NCBI GenBank assembly: GCA_902783575.1
Contig: CACZRP010000090.1
Span: 48,552-112,551, forward strand
DNA length: 64,000 bases
Direction: 5' to 3'
Source: an uncultured Eubacteriales bacterium
Lineage (GTDB): Bacteria > Bacillota > Clostridia > Lachnospirales > Bianqueaceae
Shown: in pieces, positions 7,154-15,909 of the stretch
Position numbering within the stretch: the first letter of the stretch is position 1
Layout of the letters: each line of letters starts with the position of its first letter
Made by a program: the position numbers and the translations under genes
The notes under the pieces: model-generated
The model's database searches: none
What the model was told of the DNA's origin: nothing
What the model saw: the letters and a program-made list of their open reading frames with translations, nothing else

Positions 7154-7196
7154 AAAGAAGCGCCCATAAGGCGCTCCTGATTCCCTTCGTTATAGC

Positions 7197-7244
7197 GACC
7201 CCTGAGGCCATGCTTCGCGCTGTCTTCGGGGGTCTGCTTTTTTT
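7197..7244 (+). terminator. Intrinsic terminator of the purine gene pair
   Basis: GACCCCTGAGG pairs with CTTCGGGGGTC (11 bp with wobbles), followed by eight T. It overlaps the stop codon of the convergent gene on the minus strand. Confidence 0.85.
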
Positions 7245-7938
7245 ATTCTATTGATTTCTTCTTTCTGCAGCCGTTGATAATCAGGATCAGACAGCTGATA
7301 AGAATCAGCGCGACGATCATCAGCATGAAATTCAGAAATACCTGCTCCGGCAATATGTTGATGACCTGATCCACCCGTGGATCAAATATCCAGTTGGATT
7401 TGCCCGGGAAGAAAACATGATGGAAAGCCGTAAAGAACTTGTTAAAATCGATCAGGCAGAAAATACCAATCAGCGCGAAGAGCGCCAGCGGCAGAACTCC
7501 GGTCCAGAACCCTGCGCCCTTGCCGAGAATCCTTTTGGGCTGCAGGGGAATATACTTCTTAAACATCACCCAGCACAGCATCAGCAGGCCGGTAATGATC
7601 AGCACCCACAGGTCCAGCAGAAACAGACCCCTCACATCCACAAAGTGGAGTCTGCCCTCCTCGGAGAAGGAAAGGACGCCGGTGCTGAAGGTGCCCTTGA
7701 GACCGATGCTGTAATCCATCATCTCGTTGTATGCAGTGATGATTTCCGCCCGGGTGAGGGTCCTGGCTCCCTCCGCCAGCTGGACTGTCACATTCTCCAG
7801 TCCCAGGGGACCGATCTGCATATAGTAAAGGGGCCGGATCAGGATCGGCACAGCGATGGAACCGCTGATAATCAGCAGCATACCCGCCAGCATCAGAACC
7901 AGGCTCAGAAGGACACTTTCTTTCTTATCTTTATTCAT
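7243..7938 (-). CDS. TIGR01906 (DUF1461) family integral membrane protein
   Basis: 231 residues from ATG 7936-7938, chosen because GGAGA lies seven nt upstream; longer in-frame starts lack one. Four transmembrane helices are visible: LLSLVLMLAGMLLIISG near the start, LLDLWVLIITGLLMLCWV near 110, TGVLPLALFALIGIFCLI near 150 and LNFMLMIVALILISCLIL at the end. The conserved family stretch FFTAFHHVFFPGKSNWIFDP precedes the last helix, and a loop with EIITAYNEMMDYS and a SFSEEGRLHFVDV strand lies outside. A basic tail (CRKKKSIE) ends in the cytoplasm. Function is unknown. It is a single gene with its own promoter. Confidence 0.85.
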   Translation of the reverse strand: MNKDKKESVLLSLVLMLAGMLLIISGSIAVPILIRPLYYMQIGPLGLENVTVQLAEGARTLTRAEIITAYNEMMDYSIGLKGTFSTGVLSFSEEGRLHFVDVRGLFLLDLWVLIITGLLMLCWVMFKKYIPLQPKRILGKGAGFWTGVLPLALFALIGIFCLIDFNKFFTAFHHVFFPGKSNWIFDPRVDQVINILPEQVFLNFMLMIVALILISCLILIINGCRKKKSIE

Positions 7939-7981
7939 ACATTTTCTCCGCATTTTTTTCATTAAGAGACCAGCAAAGGCC

Positions 7982-8010
7982 ATTATACTCTCTTTGTTTT
8001 TCATTGACAA
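7982..8010 (-). promoter_or_regulatory. Promoter of the TIGR01906 gene
   Basis: TTGTCA (8005-8010) and TATAAT (7982-7987) on the minus strand, 17-nt spacer. The -35 is nearly the same DNA as the -35 of the divergent plus-strand promoter. Confidence 0.75.
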
Positions 8011-8032
8011 GGCACCTGAGTTCATGTAAACT
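8004..8032 (+). promoter_or_regulatory. Promoter of the sugar-phosphate isomerase-like gene
   Basis: TTGACA (8004-8009) and TAAACT (8027-8032), 17-nt spacer. It is divergent from, and shares five bases of its -35 with, the promoter at 7982-8010, so polymerase cannot occupy both at once. Confidence 0.65.
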
Positions 8033-8075
8033 TATTTCAGCAAATTTTTTTATTCCGTTTAAGGAGGAAAAACTC

Positions 8076-8888
8076 ATGATGACTAATTTACCCATCGGCG
8101 TACAGGTATATTCTGTCCGTGATTATGCTGAAAAAGACTTCCGCGGCACCATGCAGGCCCTGAAGGATATGGGTTACGATTTTGTGGAGCTGGCTGGCCT
8201 TTACAACTATTCCGCGGGTGAAATCCGCCAGATTCTTGACGAAGTAGGCATTCCCGCCATCAGCGCCCATGTTCCCTATGTGGAGCTCCTGGCTGATCCC
8301 GCCGGCACCATTGCCAAATATCAGAAAATCGGCGTCAAATTTATCGCCTTCCCCTACCTGAACGACGATGTGCGCCACGGCACCCCCGCCTTCCCCCAGA
8401 CCCTGGAGAACATGAGAAAGATCTGCGAAGTCGCGAAGGAAATGGGCATGACCATGCTCTACCACAACCACGACTTTGAATTTGTCAAAATGGAAGACGG
8501 CAAATATGCCTTCGACTATATGTATGAAGCCATCCCCGCTGACCTGCTGCAGACCGAAATCGACACCTGCTGGGTCAACGTCGCCGGAGAGAATCCCTCC
8601 GAATATATCCGCAAATATGCCGGCCGCTGCCCCGTGGTCCATCTGAAGGACTTCTACAAAGAAGGCAAAGCTGAAGGCATGTACGAGCTCATCGGCGTGG
8701 AGAAGAAAGAAGAGTCCAAGGGCGTCTTCGAGTTCCGTCCCGTGGGCTACGGACTTCAGGATATTCCTTCCATCGTCAAGGCCTCCGAAGAATCCGGCGC
8801 CGGCTATCTGGTGGTGGAACAGGACCGCAGCATCGGCCGCACCTCTCTGGAAGCAGTGGAACTTTCCATAAAGTATCTGAAAGGCTGA
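8076..8888 (+). CDS. Sugar phosphate isomerase/epimerase (AP endonuclease 2-like TIM barrel)
   Basis: 270 residues starting at ATG 8076 with AAGGAGG eight nt upstream. It begins IGVQVYSVRD, the usual first strand of the xylose-isomerase-like TIM-barrel family. Metal and substrate residues typical of the fold are visible: E in FVELAGLY, H in AISAHVPY, H in LYHNHDFEF, E and D in TEIDTCWV, H in VVHLKDFY and E in LVVEQDRS. The family interconverts ketoses and other sugar derivatives. The exact substrate cannot be read from sequence. It stands alone under its own promoter; the alpha-galactosidase and dehydrogenase downstream suggest a loose sugar-catabolism neighbourhood. Confidence 0.85.
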   Translation: MMTNLPIGVQVYSVRDYAEKDFRGTMQALKDMGYDFVELAGLYNYSAGEIRQILDEVGIPAISAHVPYVELLADPAGTIAKYQKIGVKFIAFPYLNDDVRHGTPAFPQTLENMRKICEVAKEMGMTMLYHNHDFEFVKMEDGKYAFDYMYEAIPADLLQTEIDTCWVNVAGENPSEYIRKYAGRCPVVHLKDFYKEGKAEGMYELIGVEKKEESKGVFEFRPVGYGLQDIPSIVKASEESGAGYLVVEQDRSIGRTSLEAVELSIKYLKG

Positions 8889-8929
8889 TCTGTCAACAAA
8901 AATAATTTGCAGACTGCTTCAAAAAACGA

Positions 8930-8958
8930 TTGCAGTACCTGCGTTTCTATGATATAGT
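8930..8958 (+). promoter_or_regulatory. Promoter of the rubredoxin gene
   Basis: TTGCAG (8930-8935) and TATAGT (8953-8958) with a 17-nt spacer, about 33 nt before the start codon. Confidence 0.6.
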
Positions 8959-8991
8959 CATGAAAAATGAACGAAGAAGGAGGCAGGTCAA

Positions 8992-9153
8992 ATGAAGTAC
9001 GTCTGCAATATCTGCGGTTACGTCTATGACGAGGAACTGGGCGATATCGAGAACGATATCGAAGCCGGAACCAAATGGGAAGAACTTCCTGAAGATTTCC
9101 TTTGCCCGCTTTGCGGCGCCGGAAAAGAAGACTTCTCTGAAGAAGAAGAATAA
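8992..9153 (+). CDS. Rubredoxin
   Basis: 53 residues, a typical rubredoxin length. Four cysteines in the iron-binding pattern are present: CNIC at residues 5-8 with GYVYDEE after it, and CPLC at 38-41 with GAGKEDF after it. The single Fe(Cys)4 centre carries one electron, commonly to rubrerythrin or superoxide reductase in anaerobes; neither partner is in the window. AAGGAGG is eight nt before the ATG, with its own promoter and a strong terminator, so it is a monocistronic gene. Confidence 0.95.
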   Translation: MKYVCNICGYVYDEELGDIENDIEAGTKWEELPEDFLCPLCGAGKEDFSEEEE

Positions 9154-9169
9154 TTTCCATAAAACTAAG

Positions 9170-9197
9170 GGCCGGCCGGATACGGTCGGCCTTTTTT
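9170..9197 (+). terminator. Intrinsic terminator of rubredoxin
   Basis: GGCCGGCC pairs with GGTCGGCC around a short loop and is followed by six T. Confidence 0.85.
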
Positions 9198-9218
9198 ATC
9201 TTAGAACAGGAGCTGTCC

Positions 9219-9650
9219 ATGATCCTTCTTTTTGAACTCGAAAACCATCCCCTGCTGCCCTCCATCAATCTGACGGCGGGCCTGATGGGCCAGGAACTGG
9301 TCCATGTGGCCAAAGAAGAGTACCAGACCCCTCTGAAGGATATTCTTCAGGGCGACCGTACCATGCCGGATAACCCCCTTTCAAAGGCAGCGCCTTTGGC
9401 TATGCCTTCCGCTGAGGGTCTCATGCCTTCCGCAGACATCCAGATTGAGCCCATGATGATTTTCACCGGCATGAATCCCGACCAAGTCAGTGACTTTGTG
9501 GATCAGCTGAAAATTCAGTCCAGGGGCCAGTCCGGCGCTGTCCTGAAAGCCATGCTGACTCCCACCAACCTGCACTGGAGCGCCCTTTACCTCTGCTCCC
9601 ACCTGCGGGAAGAAAGAGCTTACCATCAGCAGCGGCGGAACCGCAAATAA
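9219..9650 (+). CDS. DUF3783-containing hypothetical protein
   Basis: 143 residues; AGGAG is six nt before ATG 9219. The second half fits the small DUF3783 domain: MMIFTGMNPDQVSDFVDQL, then AVLKAMLTPTNLHWSALYLCSHLREERA. The first half is variable and has no recognised motif. No signal peptide or membrane segment is seen, so it is cytoplasmic. It begins 21 nt after the rubredoxin terminator, so it depends on read-through or on a promoter overlapping that region. Function is unknown. Confidence 0.75.
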   Translation: MILLFELENHPLLPSINLTAGLMGQELVHVAKEEYQTPLKDILQGDRTMPDNPLSKAAPLAMPSAEGLMPSADIQIEPMMIFTGMNPDQVSDFVDQLKIQSRGQSGAVLKAMLTPTNLHWSALYLCSHLREERAYHQQRRNRK

Positions 9651-9742
9651 TAGCAGCGCTGACCGCTTCAGCTGTGGCGGGCCGCTGACTTCACCTGCAG
9701 CAGAACTGCTTTTGAAACGATACTCATCACAGGAGATTTCAT

Positions 9743-11932
9743 ATGATTCTCGTATCTAAAGAAAAACATATTTTCCATCTGAGCTGTGAAAATTTCAGCT
9801 ACGTGCTGGCCGTCCGGGAGGGACGGCTGCTGAATCTGTATTTCGGCAGACCTCAGCCGGCAGAAGCCGATCTTGATTATCTGATTCCTTCCTTTTATTC
9901 GAATTCCTCCTTCGAGCAGCTGGAGCAGCATCTGCCCCTGGAGCTGCCTTCCGCCGGCACCGGCTGGTACGGCGATCCTGCCCTCCAGGCCATCGGGCCC
10001 GACGGCAACAATATCACCTCACTGAAATATCAGGATTATAAGATCCTGCCCCATAAGGAATCTCTGGAAGGCCTGCCTTCCACCCAGGATCCGGCAGCGG
10101 AAACGCTCCAGATCCACATGAAAGACGAATACACCGGCCTTTCCGCCGTTCTTTCCTATACAGTCATCGCGGGAGCCCTGGCCCGTTCCATGAAGCTTAT
10201 GAACGGAGGATCTGCTCCTCTGAACCTGACCCATATGGCTTCCGCTGCCCTGCCTCTCTTCGGTCGGGACTATGAAGTCATTCATTTACGGGGCGCCTGG
10301 GCCCGGGAACGCCGTCTGGTAAGAACGCCTCTGGGTCAGGGCACCTATCGTGTCGAATCCCAGCGGGGCGCCTCCGGCCATGAGGAAAATCCCTTCATTG
10401 CCCTGGTCCGCCCCCAGACCACCGAGTTTTCCGGCGATGTCTACGGTCTCAGCCTCATCTACAGCGGCAGCTTCCTGGCGGAGGCTCAGGTAGGCGATTC
10501 CGACAGCCTGCATCTGTCCATCGGCCTGAATCCCATGACCCACCGCTGGCTGCTGGGAAGCGGCGAATCCTTCCAGACGCCCGAGGCGGTGCTGGTTTAT
10601 TCCGCCGACGGCCTTAACGGCATGTCCCACATCTATCACGTCCTCTACCGGGATTACCTCTGCCGGAGCCCGTGGGCCCACAGGGAGCGTCCCGTCCTCA
10701 TCAACAACTGGGAAGCCACCTACTTCGATATCAATGAATCCAAGATTCTGGCCCTGGGCAAGAAAGCCGCCGAGATCGGCGTAGAGCTGCTGGTCATGGA
10801 TGACGGCTGGTTCGGCAACCGGTATGATGACCACCGGGCCCTGGGAGACTGGTATGAGAATCCCGTCAAGCTGCCCCATGGTCTGAAGGGTCTGGCGGAA
10901 AAGGTGAACAAGCTGGGCCTGAAATTCGGCCTTTGGGTGGAGCCGGAAATGATCTCTCCCGACAGCGATCTTTACCGGGCTCATCCCGACTGGTGCCTCC
11001 ACGCGCCGAACCGTCCCAGGACTCTGGGCCGCAATCAGCTGATTCTGGATCTCTCCAGAGAGGATGTCCAGGATTTCATCATCCAGATGATGAAGCATAT
11101 TCTTTCCAGCGCCAATATTTCCTATATTAAATGGGATATGAACCGCAACATGACCGAGAGCTTCTCCGCCCTGCTTCCTCCCGAGCGGCAGCTGGAGACC
11201 CAGCACCGCTACATGCTGGGACTGTACCGGGTGCTGGAGGAGGTTACCTCCGCCTTTCCCGAGGTACTGTTTGAAAGCTGCTCCGGTGGCGGCGGTCGCT
11301 TTGACCCCGGCATGCTGTATTACATGCCCCAGACCTGGACCTCCGACGATACGGACGCCGTGGAACGGCTGAAGATCCAGTACAGCACTTCCCTGGTGTA
11401 TCCTGCTTCCGCCATGGGCGCCCATGTGAGCGCCTGCCCCAACCATCAGGTGGGCCGCGTCACACCCTTCCGCATGCGGGCGGATGTGGCCGTCGGCGGA
11501 AACTTCGGATTCGAGCTGGATCTGGCCAAGCTGCCCCCGGAGGAGCTGGCCACGGCCAAAGCCTATGTGACCAGACTGAAGCAGATTCGTTCCCTGACCG
11601 CCCGGGGTTCCTTCAGCCGCCTGCTCTCCCCTTACGACAAAGAGAGCGTTTATGGAGGCAACTATGCCGCCTGGCAGTTTGTCAGCGACGATCAGCTGCT
11701 GCTCTGCTATTACCGGGTGCTGGCGGAAGCCAATCCCGTCACCCGCCGGGTATTCCTGACTGATCTTGATCCTCAGGCCATCTACAGACTTGAAAAAACG
11801 GAAGATCTGCCGAAGGGTCTGGCTGCCCGGGAGTTTTCCGGCGCCGCGCTGATGCAGGCTGGTCTGCCCATGGTCTTTGATCAGCCGGGCGATTTCAACA
11901 GCCGGACTCTCCTGTTTACTAAAGTTCGCTGA
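9743..11932 (+). CDS. Alpha-galactosidase, glycoside hydrolase family 36
   Basis: 729 residues, the usual length of bacterial GH36 enzymes, which release terminal alpha-1,6-galactose from melibiose, raffinose and stachyose. There is an N-terminal beta-supersandwich, then the TIM barrel beginning NNWEATYFDINE, with ELLVMDDGWFG, KFGLWVEPEMI and YIKWDMNR. The Asp of KWDMNR (about 465) is the family nucleophile, and the Asp of WTSDDTDA (about 535) is the acid/base. FESCSGGGGRFD and HVSACPNHQVGR are further signatures. There is no signal peptide, so it acts on imported oligosaccharides. The start has AGGAG seven nt upstream. No transporter or regulator for alpha-galactosides lies next to it. Confidence 0.95.
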   Translation: MILVSKEKHIFHLSCENFSYVLAVREGRLLNLYFGRPQPAEADLDYLIPSFYSNSSFEQLEQHLPLELPSAGTGWYGDPALQAIGPDGNNITSLKYQDYKILPHKESLEGLPSTQDPAAETLQIHMKDEYTGLSAVLSYTVIAGALARSMKLMNGGSAPLNLTHMASAALPLFGRDYEVIHLRGAWARERRLVRTPLGQGTYRVESQRGASGHEENPFIALVRPQTTEFSGDVYGLSLIYSGSFLAEAQVGDSDSLHLSIGLNPMTHRWLLGSGESFQTPEAVLVYSADGLNGMSHIYHVLYRDYLCRSPWAHRERPVLINNWEATYFDINESKILALGKKAAEIGVELLVMDDGWFGNRYDDHRALGDWYENPVKLPHGLKGLAEKVNKLGLKFGLWVEPEMISPDSDLYRAHPDWCLHAPNRPRTLGRNQLILDLSREDVQDFIIQMMKHILSSANISYIKWDMNRNMTESFSALLPPERQLETQHRYMLGLYRVLEEVTSAFPEVLFESCSGGGGRFDPGMLYYMPQTWTSDDTDAVERLKIQYSTSLVYPASAMGAHVSACPNHQVGRVTPFRMRADVAVGGNFGFELDLAKLPPEELATAKAYVTRLKQIRSLTARGSFSRLLSPYDKESVYGGNYAAWQFVSDDQLLLCYYRVLAEANPVTRRVFLTDLDPQAIYRLEKTEDLPKGLAAREFSGAALMQAGLPMVFDQPGDFNSRTLLFTKVR

Positions 11933-12018
11933 TACTGTATAACAGAAAAGAAATACATCTACAGATTTGCACAAACGGCAATAATCAAATGCCAAACATA
12001 TTCAAAGGAGGAAACGCG

Positions 12019-13014
12019 ATGCCGATCATCGGAATCTGGGCTGATTATCTGGGCCATCGGGCAGCGAAAATTGAAGATACCCTGGCCAGGGGCAACGCCT
12101 ATCTGATATCTCAGGGCAAGGAGCCCTATACCATTCATTATTTCCACAGCAAAGAAGAAACCGAGCAGGGCATCGGCGAGTGCGAGGTCCTCTACGGCTA
12201 TATTCCTGCTCCCATGATAAAAAACGCGGAGAAGCTGCGCTGGCTGCACGCCGCCTCCGCCGGTGTTGATGCCTATCTGGCTGACAGCGTCTACGCCCAT
12301 CCCGAGAGCATTATTCTAACCCATTCCAACGGCTCCTACGGCATCACCATTTCGGAATATATGGTGATGATGATCCTCATGCTGATGCGCCGTCAGATGG
12401 AATACGTCCATCTTCAGGAGGAGCGGGTCTGGAAGAATGTGGGAGAAATCCGTTCCATCTACGGAAGCCGGGTTGTCATTGTGGGTACCGGCGACATCGG
12501 CACCAACCTGGCCCGCCGCTTAAAGGCCATGGGCGCCTCCAAGATCATCGGCATCCGCCGCACTCTGAAGGCCGCGGACCCCGCCTTTGACTCCATCGGC
12601 ACCACCGATCATCTGGCCGAGGCCGTGGTGGACGCGGATGTGGTGGCCCTGTGCGTACCCGCCACCAACGAGACCAACGGTCTCCTCTCCCACCGGATCA
12701 TCAGCCGGATGAGCCCCAAGACCTTCGTGGTCAATGTGGGCCGCGGATCCGCCATCGATCAGGCTGCCCTGACCGAGGCCCTGAAGGAGGGACGTCTGGC
12801 CGGCGCCGCCCTGGATGTGTTTACTCCCGAGCCTCTCCCCAAGGATGATCCTCTCTACTCTCTGCCCAATGTCATTCTTACTCCCCATGTCTCCGGCAAC
12901 ATGTCCCTGAGCTACACCTCGGACATCAATGTGGATATCTTCTGCCGCAACATGGAGCGCTATTTCCACGGGGAAGAACTGCACCACGCCGTGGACCGGA
13001 AAATCGGATATTGA
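12019..13014 (+). CDS. D-2-hydroxyacid dehydrogenase
   Basis: 331 residues from ATG 12019 (AAAGGAGG upstream). The nucleotide-binding motif is VVIVGTGDIGTNLARRL near residue 155. The three catalytic residues of the family are in place: Arg in VNVGRGS, Glu in DVFTPEPLP and His in TPHVSGN. The N-terminal part ends in WLHAASAGVDAYL and SYGITISEYM, as in glyoxylate/hydroxypyruvate-reductase-like members. It reduces a 2-oxoacid to the D-hydroxyacid with NAD(P)H; the substrate is unknown. It lies 86 nt after the alpha-galactosidase and may be co-transcribed. Confidence 0.9.
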   Translation: MPIIGIWADYLGHRAAKIEDTLARGNAYLISQGKEPYTIHYFHSKEETEQGIGECEVLYGYIPAPMIKNAEKLRWLHAASAGVDAYLADSVYAHPESIILTHSNGSYGITISEYMVMMILMLMRRQMEYVHLQEERVWKNVGEIRSIYGSRVVIVGTGDIGTNLARRLKAMGASKIIGIRRTLKAADPAFDSIGTTDHLAEAVVDADVVALCVPATNETNGLLSHRIISRMSPKTFVVNVGRGSAIDQAALTEALKEGRLAGAALDVFTPEPLPKDDPLYSLPNVILTPHVSGNMSLSYTSDINVDIFCRNMERYFHGEELHHAVDRKIGY

Positions 13015-13058
13015 GCCACCGCCAGCCTGACGGGCCAGCCTTACAACTGAATTTCACA

Positions 13059-13092
13059 TAAAACAAGGACGCTGATCACTCAGCGTCCTTGT
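13059..13092 (-). terminator. Terminator overlapping the last L,D-transpeptidase stop codon
   Basis: ACAAGGACGCTGA and TCAGCGTCCTTGT form a perfect 13-bp stem with a 4-nt loop. On the minus strand it is followed by TTTT. The TGA stop codon of the gene is part of the stem. It could also slow convergent transcription from the dehydrogenase. Confidence 0.75.
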
Positions 13093-14507
13093 GACGTTTC
13101 ATAGACAATACAGGGAATTCCGATCTCCACCCGCTCGTAAAGCTCCTTGGCGGTTTCCAGAGGCGCGTTCACGCAGCCGTGGGACCCGTTGTAGGTATAG
13201 TAATCACTGCCGTACTTGGTTCTCCAGCGGTAAGCGTCGTGGATGCCGTAGGTCTGTCCCCAGAAGCCTATCCAGTAATCGCACACGGAACCGCCCTCCA
13301 GCAGGTTCCAGTCCTCATCCTTGTTGCATACGCTGAAGACCGCGCAGGGCGTATCCCAGATGCCCTGGTAACCGGTAATGACATCCGATTCCAGGATCAG
13401 CTCGCCCCTCTCGTAGTACCACAGATGCTGATCGTCAATGGAGATCTCAATATAGGTTCCGCCGGCGGGAGTGCCCACACCGAACTCGTTCACCGTCAGT
13501 CCCGGAATGGAAGGCTCGGAAAACACAGTGGAATCCTCATCGATATCTTCCTCTTTGACGGTTCTGGCCTGACGGATCCAGCCCACGGGACAGAGGGTAT
13601 CCTCCGCCGCCACCAGGCTGTCCAGAAGATGCTGTCTGGTCAGATCCGCATCGAAGGTGTAGTTGAATACATCCTCCTCCACCCCGACGTAGACAATCTT
13701 ACCGGAGCCGCTGTAAAGGGCCCGCCGGTGATTATTGACCCGGGGATATTTTCTGCCCAGATCCGCGACGATCTCATCCACCATTTCTTCGTTGACGGTG
13801 AAGGTCAGGTCGTCATTCATGGTCACCATCTGCTCCAGCTGCTCCCGGCTGATGGGAATGGTCAGATCATCATAGACATGGATTTTCAGATCCTTATCAT
13901 AGACATGCATGATCTGTCCCGCCAGGGTCAGCTTTTCCTCATCCGTCATTTCCCGGTCCAGCAGGAAGCCGTCCCTCACCAGGAAAACCGTCATGTTTTC
14001 CTGCTCAATGGCTGTCTCCAGCAGCTCCGAGGTCCGCTCAATATCCAGGGTGCTGCCGATGACCTGAGACACCTGAAGTACCTTGCCGGAGTCATGGGTA
14101 TCGCCTGTTTTTTCCAGCTTGTAGGATTTTTCGGCCGTCAGCAGCCGGGGCCAGTTAAAATGGGGCTGTGAAAGCAAAAGCTTCTGGGTATCGTAGGAAG
14201 CCATATAGCCCACCTGTTCCAGATTCAGGGTCTGGAGCCGGGGCTGGCCGCTGCCGGTATCTTCGGTGATGATGGTCATCTCCGGACGGATCTGCTGCAG
14301 AACCTCTTCCGCCGCCGGGGCATCCATCATGCCCACCTCCTGTCCGTTCACCGTGGTGCCCGGCCAGAAGCGAAGGTAGGAAAGGGCCACGCCTCCGCCG
14401 TAAATCAGAAGAATCACAACCAGATCAAAGAGTATCAGCTTCAGCGGATTCTTTGGCTTCTTCTTAAAGTGCTTGGGCTTCTTTTTACCTGCCTGTCGAG
14501 AGTTCAT
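13080..14507 (-). CDS. L,D-transpeptidase with PG-binding domain (third of three)
   Basis: 475 residues. A Lys-rich cytoplasmic start (KKKPKHFKKKPKNPLK) is followed by one TM helix (LILFDLVVILLIYGGGVAL), then an extracellular region with PG_binding_4-type repeats (PGTTVNGQEVGMM; NGFxV-like elements), then the YkuD catalytic domain. QHLWYYERGEL starts that domain. GIHDAYRW carries the conserved His and GSHGCVNAP the catalytic Cys (about 445). YkuD enzymes form 3-3 cross-links in peptidoglycan or attach proteins. The start overlaps the end of the upstream paralogue by 23 nt, which implies translational coupling. Confidence 0.92.
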   Translation of the reverse strand: MNSRQAGKKKPKHFKKKPKNPLKLILFDLVVILLIYGGGVALSYLRFWPGTTVNGQEVGMMDAPAAEEVLQQIRPEMTIITEDTGSGQPRLQTLNLEQVGYMASYDTQKLLLSQPHFNWPRLLTAEKSYKLEKTGDTHDSGKVLQVSQVIGSTLDIERTSELLETAIEQENMTVFLVRDGFLLDREMTDEEKLTLAGQIMHVYDKDLKIHVYDDLTIPISREQLEQMVTMNDDLTFTVNEEMVDEIVADLGRKYPRVNNHRRALYSGSGKIVYVGVEEDVFNYTFDADLTRQHLLDSLVAAEDTLCPVGWIRQARTVKEEDIDEDSTVFSEPSIPGLTVNEFGVGTPAGGTYIEISIDDQHLWYYERGELILESDVITGYQGIWDTPCAVFSVCNKDEDWNLLEGGSVCDYWIGFWGQTYGIHDAYRWRTKYGSDYYTYNGSHGCVNAPLETAKELYERVEIGIPCIVYETSQGR

Positions 14508-15909
14508 AAATGACTACCGCCGTCTCCTTTTCAATATCCACCAGCTCGTAAAGCTCCTCCATTTCTTCCAGAGGCATATTCACGCAGCCGTGGGAACCGT
14601 CCCAGGTATAAATATCTCCGCCGAATTCTCTTCTCCAGCGGTAAGCGTCGTGGACGCCGTACTGGCCGCCGATGAAGCCAATCCAGTAATCGGAAATGGC
14701 GCCGCCCTGAAGCACATTGTGGGTGCTCATATTCATGACGTAGTAAACGCCGCAGGGGGTATCCAGCCAGTCCTTCTCGCCGGTAACCACATCCGACTCC
14801 AGCCGGAGTTTTCCGGTGGCGTCATAATACCACAGATGCTGATCGTCGATGGAAATCTCGATATAGCCTCCGTCCCATTCGGCAGCGGGGCAAAACTCAT
14901 TTTTGTTCAGACCCTGGGTTCCGTTTCTGGTCCAGGAGGCATAGCAGGAAACATTGCCGAACTTCAGCAGCTGCTCTCTCACCGATTCAGACGTCCCCTT
15001 GATATCGAAGGTATATTCATAGACATCATCGGGCAGGCCCACATAGACCACCTCTCCTTTGGTGGTGATAATGCTTCTGCGGTGGGTCACCTTGGGATAT
15101 TTTTCACCGATCTTTTTCACCTCGTCCATGAGGGCCGTTCCCTCGATGCGGTAGGTAAGATCGGGATTGATTTTGACAATCTTTCTCAGCTCCGAACCGT
15201 CGATTTCGTAGGTCACGTCATCGTAGAGGATCACGGAGATTTTCTTGTTGTAGACGCTTTCCACCATCTTGGCCTTGGCCTGGAACAGCTGATCCTCTTC
15301 CGACAGGTCGGCGGTCACATAGCAGGTGGAGAAAAGATCCACATTGTCCTCTTCCATGTCCACCGCGTTTCGGATCAGGATCCGGGCTTTTTCTTCCATG
15401 ATCTCGCAGCCATCATCAGCAGGCAGAATTCTCACGGCATTGTTGTCGTCGCCTTCCATGCCGGCGTTGACGGGAGCCACCTGGTTCTGATCCTGCATGC
15501 AGTAGAGCTCGTCGATCTGATCCTCCAGCAGCTCGGGATCGTAGATAAAGTTCATCTTTTCCAGATCCACATCAATGGGCTTGCTGAGCAGCACGGGCCA
15601 GTCAAGGCCTGGCTGGGCGTCCAGAATCGGCTGGGTCTCGTAGTTCTCCCAGTAGCCAATCTCCTTCATTTCGATGACTTCTGTCATCTCTTCCCTGGTC
15701 TCGGCGTTCTTCTCGATAATGGTCAGGGCAGGCGCTGCCTGATTTAGGGCCTCCTGGGCCTCCTGGGCGTTCATGCCCCCCACGTTCACCCCGTTGATCT
15801 TCGATCCCGGGAAGAAAAGAAACTGGGTGTAGATCGCTCCTCCCGCGTAAAAGAGAAGAATCAGACCGGCAACTGAAAAGAAAATAATTCGTAAAATCCT
15901 GTTTTTCAT
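14485..15909 (-). CDS. L,D-transpeptidase with PG-binding domain (second of three)
   Basis: 474 residues with the same plan as its neighbours: short basic start, TM helix (IIFFSVAGLILLFYAGGAI), PGSKINGVNVGGMNAQEA repeat, a long PG-binding region, and a YkuD domain with QHLWYYDATGKL, GVHDAYRW and GSHGCVNMP (catalytic Cys about 442). Active residues are intact. It is closer to the downstream copy (HDAYRWR) than to the upstream one (HDASWRS), which suggests two rounds of duplication. The start codon shares one base with the stop of the upstream gene (TAATG). Confidence 0.92.
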   Translation of the reverse strand: MKNRILRIIFFSVAGLILLFYAGGAIYTQFLFFPGSKINGVNVGGMNAQEAQEALNQAAPALTIIEKNAETREEMTEVIEMKEIGYWENYETQPILDAQPGLDWPVLLSKPIDVDLEKMNFIYDPELLEDQIDELYCMQDQNQVAPVNAGMEGDDNNAVRILPADDGCEIMEEKARILIRNAVDMEEDNVDLFSTCYVTADLSEEDQLFQAKAKMVESVYNKKISVILYDDVTYEIDGSELRKIVKINPDLTYRIEGTALMDEVKKIGEKYPKVTHRRSIITTKGEVVYVGLPDDVYEYTFDIKGTSESVREQLLKFGNVSCYASWTRNGTQGLNKNEFCPAAEWDGGYIEISIDDQHLWYYDATGKLRLESDVVTGEKDWLDTPCGVYYVMNMSTHNVLQGGAISDYWIGFIGGQYGVHDAYRWRREFGGDIYTWDGSHGCVNMPLEEMEELYELVDIEKETAVVIYELSTGR

